Of a stretch of 64,000 nucleotides of DNA, positions 12,551-25,600 are shown one piece after another (position 1 is the stretch's first letter; each line of letters opens with the position of its first letter). The notes under the pieces were generated by a model. The model ran no database searches. It was not told the DNA's origin and saw only the letters and a program-made list of their open reading frames with translations. Made by a program: the position numbers and the translations under genes. Source of the DNA: Balanoglossus misakiensis (Eukaryota; Hemichordata); NCBI GenBank assembly GCA_040954595.2, contig CM082576.2, positions 5,022,001 to 5,086,000 on the forward strand. The letters run 5' to 3'.

Positions 12551-15500
12551 ATACTTACCAACCATGTGTACAGTCTGTGTAAGCTTCTCTCTGTCAATAT
12601 GCAGTCGACCCTGACCACCAGAAAAAGTAATTGTTGGATTTTTGTGTGTCTGATGTTGGAAGCCAGGATAAGAGGTGTGGTTAAAATAACACAGCAAGAT
12701 GTCATTTCCTGCACAAAATTTTCCATAATTAGATGTCAAATCTTTGCCCGCCAGCCTGCAAAATTATATGCTCCCAGAAGATTGCAGAGCAAAATGAGAC
12801 CACCAAATGAAGAGAAATGATGTCACAGGCAAAAAACCCATCTCTCTATTTTGCCTCAGGCTAGCTATAAGCTACAAACTTGTTGGCCAGTTACTTGATG
12901 TCATGACCTCAAGTTTCTGCTTGCTTTCACAGCACACAAAAAATTTTTCCTTTAGCGCTCGTCCTTCCGTTCACTGCATTTATTGCCTGCAGTCCATTTT
13001 TGTGACAATCAATTTTAATTTATCTTTTATAATTCCATTTTATTGTTTCACAGCTGTAACTTTTTCGGCTTTGAATGTTTTTATAGGTTCGATAAGTGGC
13101 ACCCATAAACTGCTTGTAAATGTATATGGGATGGTATTATGGCCCTCTTTCAATCTGATGAATTTGCTTAAAGAGTGAGACTTTGGCGAATCTTTTGAAA
13201 GATGCTGTCCAAATCAACGGATGTGTGTGCATGCTAGCCCATTCTTGTCGTAGTTAACACTTCTTGCCAGTAGAGTTTAATTGTTTCTACAGTTTGTTTT
13301 TAACTAAAATAATACAAATGTGTAGAGATAAATGGATGACCACCAAAAATTTTAGTATAATCATGCAATTAAATAATACCAACCTTGAGACTCAGTCAGT
13401 CAGTGTTATTGTCAAAGAAGTGTGCCTAAATATTCTCCCTTTAATGCGCCCCAAAGAGCATGAAGAGTTTGAAGCCATCTCAGTGGCTGGCAATAAACCG
13501 CTATCTCTCCAGACAGGAATGTCTGTTCGGAACTGGCTGGCTAGAATCATTTCCAACTTCAACCAAGTTCCCTGTCAGTTAAATGGAAGAGGATGACAGT
13601 TAATGAACTGTTCAGCGTGTGGCATACCCCAAAAGATGTCCAAGCTTAGGTCACTGTTGCCATGGAAACCCACGAGTCAGTGTGTCTTGGTTTCCAAGTT
13701 TATTTGGTCAGGAATTTTTTCTGGTTCCATTGGGGTGATAAGAATGGTACATAATAGCTTGAATGAACTTATGAGATCGCTTATCAGCAAATTTAAAGAG
13801 CTCCAAAATATAAGCCAATTAAAAGACACCATAGTGAAAAGATCTGATGTAATAACTGGCCAAAATGTAAAGATATATTTTGATAATAATAGGTTTTTAC
13901 TGTAATACTTGGAATAAATAGCTCATTCAATGGTGCGGAAGTTTGCATGAAATAATTTGTGAGTTCTGTAGAAGTTGTTGACTGTGGGCCCTGGTATGCT
14001 GGTTATGTGTCATGTAATATCATAGCTGCTTTGGAAGGATTGTGTCAGATACGTATGCATTCTTCTAAGCTGCATGGGTGTACGTGTATTTTGATTACTC
14101 CACCGTCAGTTTAGTACTTGGACAGTCTCCTCCGAGACAGTTTGCAGTCAAGCGCACAAAGTTGTCAGCTTTTAAAACGGCGGAGAACTTGCAGCTGACT
14201 TGGCGGAGATGCATAAATCAATGCATTCTGAAATACTTCAAAATCTCCAATTGCATAAGAGGTCTGCTGAATGGCTCTCCAGATGGGGCCATGGATGTGG
14301 CGTGGCGCGTTTGAAGAATCGAGAACAGCTAAATGGGAATGGACACGCCGACCATTCATCATGTCGTTGTCATATGGCAAAGAAATCAGTGGACTGATAC
14401 TGTGTAGCAAAGTAACTTTTAAGAGTTAAAATACTGCATATTTGGCAAAACTTAAATTCTTGCACAACTCTGAGGGTTCAGAGTTGTGACAACAGCAGGA
14501 ACCGACTCCTGACAGCTGTCAGCATAAGGATGCACCTGACAGATATAAAGAACGAAAAAACAAAAACTGAAAATGTTCACTCAAAGAAAAGTCTTTTAGG
14601 ATAGTAAAATCTGTGCGAGTAATCAACATTTCCTTATATGGATGTTAGAGGGCACTGTTCAGTCCTTGAGGCAACAAATCTTCACGTTTTGCATTGGTCG
14701 TACGAAACTTTGAAGTTCACTGGGAACTTTAAAAGATAGGAAATGCGGTTGGTCGATCTGGATTATGTGACGTGGGAACAGGAGTCTGAGTTTAATAATA
14801 GAACACTATACGAGGACTAAGTCTTTTTGAGGGCAATTGTTATCGCGATGTCAGATAAGTTTCCGGTCAGATCGTGTCTCATTGTGGTAAACCACACAAA
14901 AGAGAATAAAAATTGACAAGCAGTTATTTTTTATTCAATAAAGAATAGGAGCATACTGGCATTGTGCGTGTGGTATATTCTAACTCTGCTAAGGCAGTCT
15001 TCCCACCACTAGACACAGCCAACAATAACAGGGGCATCGTTTACCTTTAGCCACTTAGGTCACATTGTTCTTCTTAGAAAAAGTACATAATCAGACCTGA
15101 AAAGATGCACTCCTGCAGAAAAATACAACTGCAAGTTGTCTCACCTCATTTGTCAGGCAAGGATTTTTTTTTCTAATTGGTTTTCTTTGTACATAAGCCA
15201 TTGTTTTAACCATGAATGTGGTGTGAAGTTACTTTTCTTGGGTTCTCAAAGCAGGTTCTTGCGATAAACCCCAGTGTACTGTGAAAAACCTGCAATAAAA
15301 AAGAAATTTATGACGTTTTTAATTCTGTGAAAATGTCGGAGACTGCCTTGGTTATGACTTAGAAAATGTCGACAAAGAGTTTTCTCATGAAATGTTTAAT
15401 GTGAATGGGTCAGTCTTAGCTTGCATGTGCACTGAAAACCTTGAGATGAATAAAAAATAAAATAGCCTCAGGTTCTTTTCGGTCATCTCTTGTTTTAGGT

Positions 15501-18500
15501 ATGCCCGTCTAGTCTTTTTTTACGGACCAATGATCTTATATATCTTCTTTTTTCTTGCCCATTGATCTCTTTGCCGAGACCTGCAGTAAGATACAATACG
15601 TTAATTGTAAATGGGAGGCTTTTGTGTAGAAAGACAAGCGACTTCAGATAAAGAAGCCATTAATAGAAGGATGTAGCACTGGCTAGATAGTTTAATGAAG
15701 GATAAAATATCATAATGAAGGTAATGTCTCAGAAGAATTCACTTGAGGCTTTGGGATGATCACAGAAGGTGTTATTTATTTTTGAGATGGTGGGAAATTG
15801 TGAAACACTGCAAGGCGCGCCCAACTGCATGATCATCTCTTGGGTGGCATGGCAACTTTTTTTTTTAACCGCATGTACTTGGTCCGTATAGTTAACAAAG
15901 AACACGGATCTCCTTCTCGTTATCCGATGCAACAATATTAACTTAACCGTCTTCAGTCGCTGCAAAGGTAACCAAAGCTTTGTCATTGCCCGGACCATAG
16001 AAAGGGGTAAATGAAAGAAAGTTTTGGCGATAACAAAAGGCATTGTTTGAAGAGTGATCTCAGGGATTGTACATTTTTTTATTTATATACGTTCCACCCT
16101 CCCTCCCTCATTCTACTCTTTTGCTGCAAGTTTATTGCCTGTTGCTTTTAAAATGCCATTATTTTACCTGCCTGCAGTATTTGTTTTTCTGTCCAGACCA
16201 GTTTTTTTTTCACATGTAAACGAGAATGAAAGAAATAAAGCCACCCAGATTTTTCGTATCCTTGATTGAACCTGGTCATGTGTTGAAGCCAATTATGTCG
16301 ACGGGAATGAGAAATCTCAGCAGTGTGTCCATTGAAGAACAAAGTATTGTTTGAAATATGGTCTTGTGGAATGCTGATCTTTCCACCCCCGCACATAGGT
16401 GCACCAGCTTTCCAACTTCATGATTTCTGAAGTAAACAATATTAATAGTTTGGCTGCCTGAGAGACCAGCATTTTTAAACTCCCATACAAATACAATAAA
16501 TAAATACAAAATTTGATACTTCAAGTCCAAGGGGCTTTTCGTAGGGATATATTGATTTATTGTGTAAAGTTGTTGACTGTAAGGATGGTATCAATTTAGG
16601 TAAATATTGTTCTGTCAAAATTTGCCTCAGAGATTTTATCAAAAATTTGATAGGTGTTCCTTTGGAGACGGTGTGTTTTTCTCTCAAAAATTGGCCATTC
16701 TTGTAAATTCCCACGGACTGAGCTGCTTATCTAATACCAGTCTGTCTACCTTTTTAGACAACTGTTGCAATATCAGGCAATTGGCCTCTCGGCGTTGTCC
16801 CATTACACAGTAAGTGATGACAAAAGCAGAATAAAGGCCAGCCAGAGCCGTAGGGGGAAGAGGGGTGCTCAGGTGAGACCAAACGAGGTGTGATCAGAAC
16901 CGTGGGAAAAGCAAACTAGTGCTTGAGAGCCTTATCACAAACTGATAACCTGTTCGGTAAATCGTGATCTTGAGAGGGCAGAATTGGACCCAGCCAATGC
17001 CGTGACAAGCAATTTACTGCAGATATGTGCTATCCCCACAGTCCATTCACAAAACACACTGACAGCGCAGCATAATTACCTGAAGTGGGCATTATTTCGT
17101 GATTGATCTGAGGCTCCATGGAGTCACTTGGACATTAAAGGCTGTGTATCTATTCAACTCATCTCCACAAACACCCACCCTTCTGCCGTTCTGTGCTTTT
17201 ATATTTGTAAAGAAATGTTTGACTTTGTGACCGGTGTCGGGTGTGAGATATGTTCATAGCACAGACCAAATACCAGCTTTATATTGATGTCAACGCAACA
17301 TCGAAGCACGGTAGGGTCTGGTGACCCTGCTTCAGCCACTGAGATTCCAGCATGAATAGTCAGTGCTATTTTTACATCCGTACTTAACTTTTTTGGAAAA
17401 TAATAGCTGTGGGAAAGAGACATAGTTTGGCAACCTGGTTTATGATGTGTAAACGACATACAAAGTGCATGGAGATGGTCTTTAATGCCAAGTGCATAAA
17501 AAGATAATTCATCTATAGTCTGATGATCTCGACCTAAAACCGACTGGCTGACTGTTTCTCAGCTAGACCACTGAACAGATATGGGACCATCTAACAATAC
17601 TTCAAAGAGCTGGTCACTGCATACGACCACCTCTGCTGTGGTACAGCACAGCCACTCATGCAAGAGACTGCAAATCACCATGGTAACCTAACTGTCAAAC
17701 TTTCTCCGTAGCAATCTATAACTATTTCCTGTGGCAGTTCTGAAAAGGGGGCAGTCTTGAATGCTGTCAAATGCAGTTTAGATACAGCTACTGTCCTATT
17801 TGCTACTTGGGGAGTTGTTTGTAGTGAGAAGTATTGAACAATAAACAGTGGTAATTCATTTAATTGAGGTAGGCGGTTCAATTAACAGTGTTGTTGTAAA
17901 TTTGACAGCTCCTCCCAGCTGTAGTCTGAATTCACAGGCACTTGTGTGCTGGATAGTCTTGCTCAGTACAGGTCGATATACAGTATAGTCAGTGCAACCA
18001 ATCCTTATATTTATAACCTTCAGGTTGAGACGATATTGCCAGCACAATTATTGTGCCTGCATGTGTCTGAACTGCAAGTTATCATGATATGTCCAGTTTT
18101 TTGCACTGTGATGTGATGAAAGTGACCAGGCTTATTTCATCAAATTGATCGAGTGTCTCTCATTCTCTCATACCAAAAAAAAAAGATTTAGCCACAAGTG
18201 AACTACAATCAAAGCTGAGCTAGCTAGGTCATGAGAATAAATTTGATGGACTTGATAGGATTGTATACATTGCAGCCACTGATCTGTGGTAATCCCACAA
18301 TCATGGGTCTGGTATCAGCACAAGGACGTATTATTGGTAAATTAACCAGACACATTTAATTTCTGGTCATGGTTTTTTCCCCCCAATAATGCCAGTTGCC
18401 ACCATAGCAACAGATTGATAAGGCTGGCAGTATCGGGTCCAATTACTGCCAGAGAAGCTTACATATGGCAAGTCAATCTCATGGTGGGATATATTTTAGG

Positions 18501-20461
18501 TGGTGATGCAACTTGGGCCCACCCCTCTAGCCCCAAGAAAGAGAAATCTACAAGGTGGCCAGTTTTCAGTGTCCCTTGACGACAGTTGCCTAGACAGCAG
18601 TATCTTATTAACATTCGGAAGTAATTAAACTGATATATGGGGGACATCCAAACACAGACAATCCAACCATTTATTAGGAGTGGTTGGGATCGCTCTGGGG
18701 CTATTCATGCAGTGACATCCCAAGATGTACAAGTTGGTTTCCCAATAGAGGAGGGGTGGGGGTGGGGCTAGAACCCTGTCTACTCACAGGAACTTGATCA
18801 AGACATGTTACACTTTAAACGCCTGGTCAGAAAACGCTTTTCTTTTTTGCCCTCAGCTGTTATGTAGACTGGTGTCTGGCACAGCTCAGCTCATAGCTTG
18901 CAAGAGCTTGCAAATGGTTCTGTAGTACAGCACGTGGGACATGTCAGCCTTGTAGCTGCAGGGAAACTGTCGCTCTGGTCAAAATAATACATTTTAATTG
19001 TTACATCCAGAGTCGCTCAAATTGGCCAATGGAGATCTTCTGGGTATCATCAATATAGCGATGAAGTCGGGACGTAATTAAATTTTGACATTCACTGATG
19101 CAATTGGACTAGACTAGAAGAGTATGAATTGTTTTCCCATCTCCATTATATCAGAATGTTTAGAGTAGCAATCAGATGTTTCCCTTTTGGCATTCCCATT
19201 GTTTCCATTTTCAGACATTTAGTGTTAAATTCCCCATTGTAAAATTAAGTCTCGGCTCTTGCTCACATAATAACAGGCAAATACCAACATTTTTCTGAGA
19301 CGAAATTCCTGGAGTTCTTCGTAAGGTCCAGTATGTGGGAGGAATAAGAAGATTATGGTAACAAACGCAGTGTGGTCGACTTTCCCCATGATTATCAAAC
19401 AAACATTAATTTCGGAAAAAAAGGACAGGAAAAAACTCTAGAATCTGAGAAAAATTTGCATCATTCAGTAATCGTTATTTCTTTGCATCTGCGTGCAGCA
19501 TTGTGCAATATCCTCAGTGCATGAGATACCAATGGTACTCTATTTCAGTTTACCTTCTCAAATCACTTACTAGTATTTACAACTTTACCATTTACTTGTC
19601 TGGTAAAAAAAGATCCAAAAAAGTTTCATAATCACAGGATATATTTCAAATTTGAAGGTGCAAGATTGCAGATCTGGACAGAAAGAGGCAAGTTTTATGT
19701 GGTTTGTTGTTGGAAAGTGAGTCGGCATTGAAGCGCTGAAATTTAATCGGTCAGATTAAATGACTGGTTACTAGAAAACTATGTAGTCCTACATGTAGGG
19801 TAATACACCATCCATAATGGTGGTACAGGTTTCTCCTTTATACTGTGAAGTACTTGTCCACTTCTCAATGCTTTTACAGACAGGGATACATTGTTAGAAT
19901 TACGTACGTCAGGCACTTTGTATACAGCCCGCGCCTAAAAACATATCCACCGTTTCTAGATTACATCAACCATGTACAGTAGTTGTGTCTTTTCTGCTAA
20001 GCAGATTTTATTAGACACTGTGTGGTTCAGTGCAGTGCCACACGCGATCATTGGCCTGGTTGTCATGGATATCTTTAAAGAGTGACTAAAGAGGAGATTG
20101 GTTTTATCTCGTTGAAAATTGCTTCTTAAAATGTTACTATGGCAAAGTAGAGTATAAGAGACTGATATCAGAGTACACATTAATTTTATATGCATGTTTC
20201 TTTTCCACTAAATCATGCAACACAACTTTGTTACTAGGTTCTGCTGAAGTAGTTGAAACTTGTAAAGTGGTTGATGTTGTGAAGAGCACAGACGGCCAGG
20301 TCTTGACTTTTTCAAGATCAGACTTGGTGATGATGTTGTAATGACAGGAGGCATTTGTATATTCTTTGAAGAAGTACTTCCAGTTAATTTCTGTGTGAGA
20401 TATATATCCTTCGTTATGTGTGTGATCATCGCAAAACTCCCCGAGTTTGTCAAAGTCACGC

Positions 20462-20490
20462 TGGTCAAGGTCAAAGTTCACCAGAGGTGA
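20462..20490 (+). promoter_or_regulatory. Cluster of nuclear-receptor half-sites
   Basis: Four direct half-sites occur in 29 bp: TGGTCA (20462), AGGTCA (20468), AGTTCA (20475) and AGGTGA (20485). Their spacings are 0, 1 and 4 bp (DR0, DR1, DR4), and TCAAGGTCA at 20465-20473 is an extended monomer site of the ERR/SF-1 type. The location is the presumed Jagged 5' intron. Binding is inference only, because related TGACCT-type repeats can also be simple sequence. Confidence 0.35.
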
Positions 20491-22603
20491 ACCGGTGCCT
20501 CAGAGTTGAGGTTACAGTAATTACTGCATTTTTGGGGCTCTGACAGTGATGTAAAACATGCATTTTATTTCACTTGTTGAGAGTTCATCGAGATCGATGA
20601 TGTTTTATTTTTTTTCTGGGTTGTTAAAGCTTAGTGCATGAAAAGAAGGGCACTTGAGACTGATGCCAGAGTTCTGGCTGATGAGAAAAATTGACTGCTG
20701 CAACAGATTGGACTCAAGTACGAGCATTACAATGATATCCAATCCGAGCATTTAAATCATTGCCACTCTTGACAACCAATTTTAGTTTTAAGTCTCTCGG
20801 TTTCATTTTCAATGGGAAAGCCCTGTCTTTTGCTATTGTGATTGTTGCCAAATGTGCTACAAGTGCGAAGCTGGTTCAAGAGATTGTTTTGAGACTACTT
20901 TGGCAGTGAAAACATATGAGAAATCTCCCAGACGGTGGTTGGTGGCTGCACTCATGGTGTGCCTCTGTTGTGTGCTTGACAATCATGTTGTTGACATATG
21001 GTGGGCTTTTCTGTAATGATCACTGACTTTGTCGCCACGTGTCAACCAAATGACTGGAATGACTTGGTGTTTTTTTTTACTGAATTAAAAAAAGGGAATC
21101 CCATTTAAATGTCATGGCCAACTCAGAGGGTATATATGCATTCTGATGAAATCAGAATATGATAGCACACAGTTGTGCCAGTATAGATGAAGAATTCCAT
21201 GCAAAAAAAAGACTTCAATCCCTGTCATGTGTAATCGTTGATGTATTTTACCAATGGGCATGCATTCTGTATTTGGTAACCAGTGCTAATTAGCTCACTT
21301 CCTAGTTTCAAAAACAGGTTTACAAAATATGCTCTGATAACATTCCACAAAGTAGGGGTATGTTTGTACATCTAGGCTAGAGTACACAGCGTGTAGCTCC
21401 GATGTTGGCACACAGTGTAGTTGATACACCAAAAATTAACGCCTTCATACCAGCTACTATTTGCTAGCTGGGAGAACAGCAATTCTGTGAATTTCTAATT
21501 TAAAAAATATGATATTTAGAAGTACAGGAGTTTGGACGTTTGTTGGATGGGTAACCCTTTCACCACCATGGTTTGATCCAAATCTGTATTGTTTTCTATG
21601 GTAAAGTTGGACCTCTACACCGGGAAACAGGGGTGAAAGAGATCTCTCATAAATGGTGATTTCTCAGTACATGTATTCAGCTTCTAACTTTAAGCTGGAC
21701 CAAAAGTTCATTTGGAGCATAGACTGATATATGTTACATGTGACAGCAGTGATGGGCTATGATTAGCTTAGTAAGAGACAGGGATGAAGATATGTGGAAG
21801 AACTGAGTAACTGACGGATGACATTTATACTCCTGTGAAGAGGATATGTAGGATGAAATTTAAACTCTGATCAGCTTGATGAAGCTGTTTTCTATGATGT
21901 AAGATTGCCGTCATTCATGTATCAGGTGACATCCAAGTGGAACTTATACAATCTCTATAATCCATAAAACAAATTCATATATCAACGAAAAAATCTCTAT
22001 TAGGAACTTTATTGGGTTTTCTCAGTTTACTGGGAAATAAAAATTATCAACTAAAATGACACAAGAGGTGAGACTTATTGGTATTATCAATTCTGATTGC
22101 AGCGTTTTTTAGATATGGGGAAAATCATATGACTTAGAACACACTTCGTGACAATAAACAACTCTTAACCTGTGTGTATTTGCGGTTTCAGAAGTAGGGG
22201 GCTTGATCAATGGTCAAATAGTCCACCCACATAACTTTTGTACTGTGTTTATCTTTGGCGTTTTTTTCCCACTCTGCAAGCTTGGTATTTTAACACTGCA
22301 TTCGACATACAAATTCCTTAAGGCAAAATTTATACTTCCGACATCTGCGATGGGATTATAGTTTACTACCGAATTAAAAAACCTGTTATGTGTAATTTGA
22401 AAGAAATCTTTCTCAAATACAGTCTGAATACAAAAGAATAAACTATGTCACTTAGTTTTGGTGTAGTTTCAGCACTTGGCAGCTTCTGGCAATTCTTATC
22501 CTGTCTTTGCTACCACACACTTATGAGAAAATCTTTTGAAAGGTTAGAATTTCTTTTACGAGGACAGAAGCAAATAACCTTTTTTTGCTCTTTTCTCTTT
22601 CAG

Positions 22604-22658
22604 ATGTCATTTACATTAATATTAAAAATTGTTGATAACGATAACACGTCTTCTTCAG
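22604..22658 (+). CDS. Jag: Jagged exon a: end of MNNL/C2 domain
   Basis: 55 nt between a TTTCTCTTTCAG acceptor and a GTGAGT donor, starting in phase 0 and ending in phase 1. It encodes [18 protein letters not shown], which aligns with the last strand of the MNNL domain (KSFTLILQALD-type in Drosophila Serrate). The initial Met is internal, not the start codon. It corresponds to the short third exon of vertebrate JAG1. Confidence 0.88.
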
Positions 22659-25600
22659 GTGAGTAAAGAATAACCAAACATATTTTATCTTTTATAAGAG
22701 ACTGGTATTCTTGCAAGAGAAAAACTTGAAGTAAATGGATGCATTACATTATAAAATTTCTGAAAGACAATAAGGCCAACAGAATATCATCCAGGATATT
22801 TTACTCTCTTGAAATGCAAAGTAAACAGTGGAAATTGATTGGATTTCTTGGTTTTATACATTGCCCTGATTGATGGATGTTTTTTGCATACTAAAAAGTT
22901 AAAATTACATTCCCATCAAATTTTAATGACATATATTAACTGAAATAACAACCACAGCACAGCAGTGGTTAACCTGAATATTTCTTCAATGTGACACAAA
23001 AATATGTAACAGTAAACTACATGTAGTTGTTGACATTTACAAAATGTGATGAAATGTCTGTACATGCTGTGTTATCTGTTAACTGCATGTTGACTGATAA
23101 ACATTTCAAGTATAATTTAATATCGCTGTTTTGTTTTTTTCGTAGCTGCTGAAGAACTTATTGATATTGCGACACATTCGGGATATATTAATCCTGGGCC
23201 AATATGGCAGACACTGAGTTTTAACGAGAGGGTCGTGGAAATTACTTACAAAATAAGAGTGGTTTGTGATGAAAATCACTACGACACAAACTGTTTGAAA
23301 TTTTGTAAGCCACGCAATGACACTTTTGGGCATTACTCGTGTGACTCCAACGGTGACAAGATTTGCAGTCCTGGCTGGACAGGAACTACATGTGAGAATG
23401 GTAAGTCTATAGATTTGTCTCCATCTTTCTTTTATAAATTGTATCACCCGGTCGTTGGCGCTCTATGTCATTTTGAGTTTCCCTTTCCCGTGCCTGGTAT
23501 GCCGGCATGTGATGCTCAGACAGGAAACAATATTTTCAGCCACGACAAAAAAAAACCCATAATAGATGATGGAGGGATACAAATTTATGTTGTGTTGAGA
23601 GTGAGGTTTAATATACAGGTATGTACGGATGGATGGACAGTTGGAGTACTTCGTATCAGTTAAGGTGTGATTTATGTGTTGACCAGACACTGTTAGGCAT
23701 CTTCAGTCCAGACATTTTGGATGAATAGGACAAGATTGCACAAGTGCTGTATCAGTATTTGGTGACCCAGAAAACCCTCCAAGCTGCTGTTGAGTAGTTT
23801 GACCCAATGACACCACACTGACTGACTGACTACGTGCGACTAAATGTTGTGACACTTGCGGGAGGATACAATGTAGATCAGACTTCTGTTTGTCCATTTT
23901 GGAGATTTATTTGACATAATTATCAATAAAAAATGCGGAACCTTGGCCTGGTCCGCTTTCTTGACTTCTGAAACATATCCAAGGTCCACGTAAAACAAAA
24001 ATGCTGATCCAGTCTGGCATTAATTTGTTTTGCATCAGGGAAGAACTTTGGCCAATCGATATCCTAGCTCAGCCAAATAATATGCGACTCACCGTACTCT
24101 TTTCTAGTGTTGACAAATCTAGTGCAGGCAATAAACTTTTCCAAGTGCCTTAGTTCTTCATCAGAGCTACATTTAATTTCAGTGGATATTTCTTATTTTT
24201 CAAATATATGGACAACTAAAAATTGACAAATAACCTCTGAGCTTTTGACGGATGACTTGAGATAACCTTTTTATGGCTTCTTCAGTGTACAACAATTTCT
24301 TGTCGTCGTCCCTGAAACATATTGAAGTACTTGGTATTTGGCTCATTGAAATAGGCACAGTATCCACAATTATTTTGGCAGTTGGGTGAATTTAGATCTA
24401 AATTTGAATGTGGTCCGTTGTCCTAGCTGGTACAAAATACTGAATGCACAAACCTTGGCATATTAAAAACTGTCATTACAACATAACAATGGAAACTTGG
24501 GGCAAAATATTGAAGGTTAATACAGCTGGGCCTTTTGATGTACATTGTATATAGTTGTAAATTTAGATGTGATAATGTTTCTTTGCATTAGGCCAAGATA
24601 GTTAATTGACCCATCTCATGGAGATCAGGTTGCCCTCAGTTGTCAGCTGCATTTTCATTCTGGTGACTAAAGATGCCTGCAGTTTTGGCTTTGACATTCA
24701 GAATTAGTGGCATACCATTGTAGAATAATTGATAGACCCGCTGTCATAAATCAAGGTTGTCCTCTGTCAACACTTGCATGTTTTCCCTCATTGTCGTAAT
24801 GAACTTGAGAAACTCACTGTGATACACACAAATTGGCAGCCAATTGAACCAGAGCTGCCAGTACACATGCACAGGTTGTCATTGCCCTGAACATTTGTCT
24901 TCAAGTTTCATCTTTTTCTCTTGTTTCTAGCAATTTGCAGGCAAGGATGCGATGCCATACACGGATATTGTCATGTTCCGAATGAGTGCAGGTACGTACA
25001 TACATACACGTCTCCATTCTCACCTTCTATTTTCAGCCAGCAGGTGTGGGAATCTCTGTGCAAGGTAGTTTCCAGTGCTTTTATTGCCTACCCTGAGGTA
25101 ATAGCCAATTTTAGCCTCCATTCTCCTTACATCAGAGTAGCGCTTGTGGGCTTAATAACCTACCAACCTGTGACTACACCCATCATGGGATGGTACCTAC
25201 CCCAGGGTGTACACGGCAACATAGCAATTTTAGCTGCTAGCAATAAACAGTGTTTGTTTATAGTTTTCAGATAAAGGATCCTTAAACTTTTGATTTATTT
25301 CGTTGAATTTCACAGTTTATAATAAAATACTAGAATTTTTTATTGTTGGATTTCTTACTGATCCGGCTTTAAATATGTTGGTCATGCAAGTATTCTCTGG
25401 AACCAAAGGAACATGCAATTTTAATCCCACCAGCCCACCCTATCTCTGTGATATGGATCCGACCCACAATGGGACCAAACCAAATTGTTATCATGAAAGG
25501 GTCAGGAGAACAACCATTTCTTGTGTCCATTGTGGATTTTTCTAAATGTTTGTAAACACTGAAATACTTTGCCTCAATTCAAGCGGATATAGTGTGAGAA

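Larger units (their letters stand above)
1..22603. other. Non-coding stretch, presumed 5' intron of the Jagged gene
   Basis: I found no exon here that I can assign to a known family. The first Jagged exon (22604) begins inside the MNNL/C2 domain in phase 0, so the signal peptide and the front of that domain must be encoded upstream. A scan for the cysteine-rich front of the domain found nothing, so those exons are probably left of the window and this stretch is intron. It holds low-complexity tracts, an imperfect duplication near 2857-3040, a G-quadruplex-type tract at 12511-12550, a cluster of nuclear-receptor half-sites at 20462-20490, and one coding-like minus-strand frame at 434-702. Confidence 0.55.

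Noticed and set aside
12337-12726. Minus-strand frame of 129 codons
   Set aside because: It runs through the G-rich simple-sequence tract, which removes stop codons and gives a Gly/Trp-rich translation.
13264-13905. Two consecutive plus-strand frames of about 100 codons
   Set aside because: No family resemblance, no convincing splice sites and no cysteine pattern fitting the missing Jagged exons; probably chance.
20137-20481. Minus-strand frame of 114 codons containing LDQRDFDKLGEFCDDHTHNE
   Set aside because: The start overlaps the repetitive half-site cluster and I see no homologous family or supporting splice sites. Coding function is not excluded but not supported.
22445-22603. Open frame continuing upstream of Jagged exon a, with its own ATG and a hydrophobic stretch
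   Set aside because: A strong TTTCTCTTTCAG acceptor sits exactly where MNNL homology begins and the upstream part has no similarity to Jagged. An alternative start here would make a ligand without the MNNL domain; nothing supports it.
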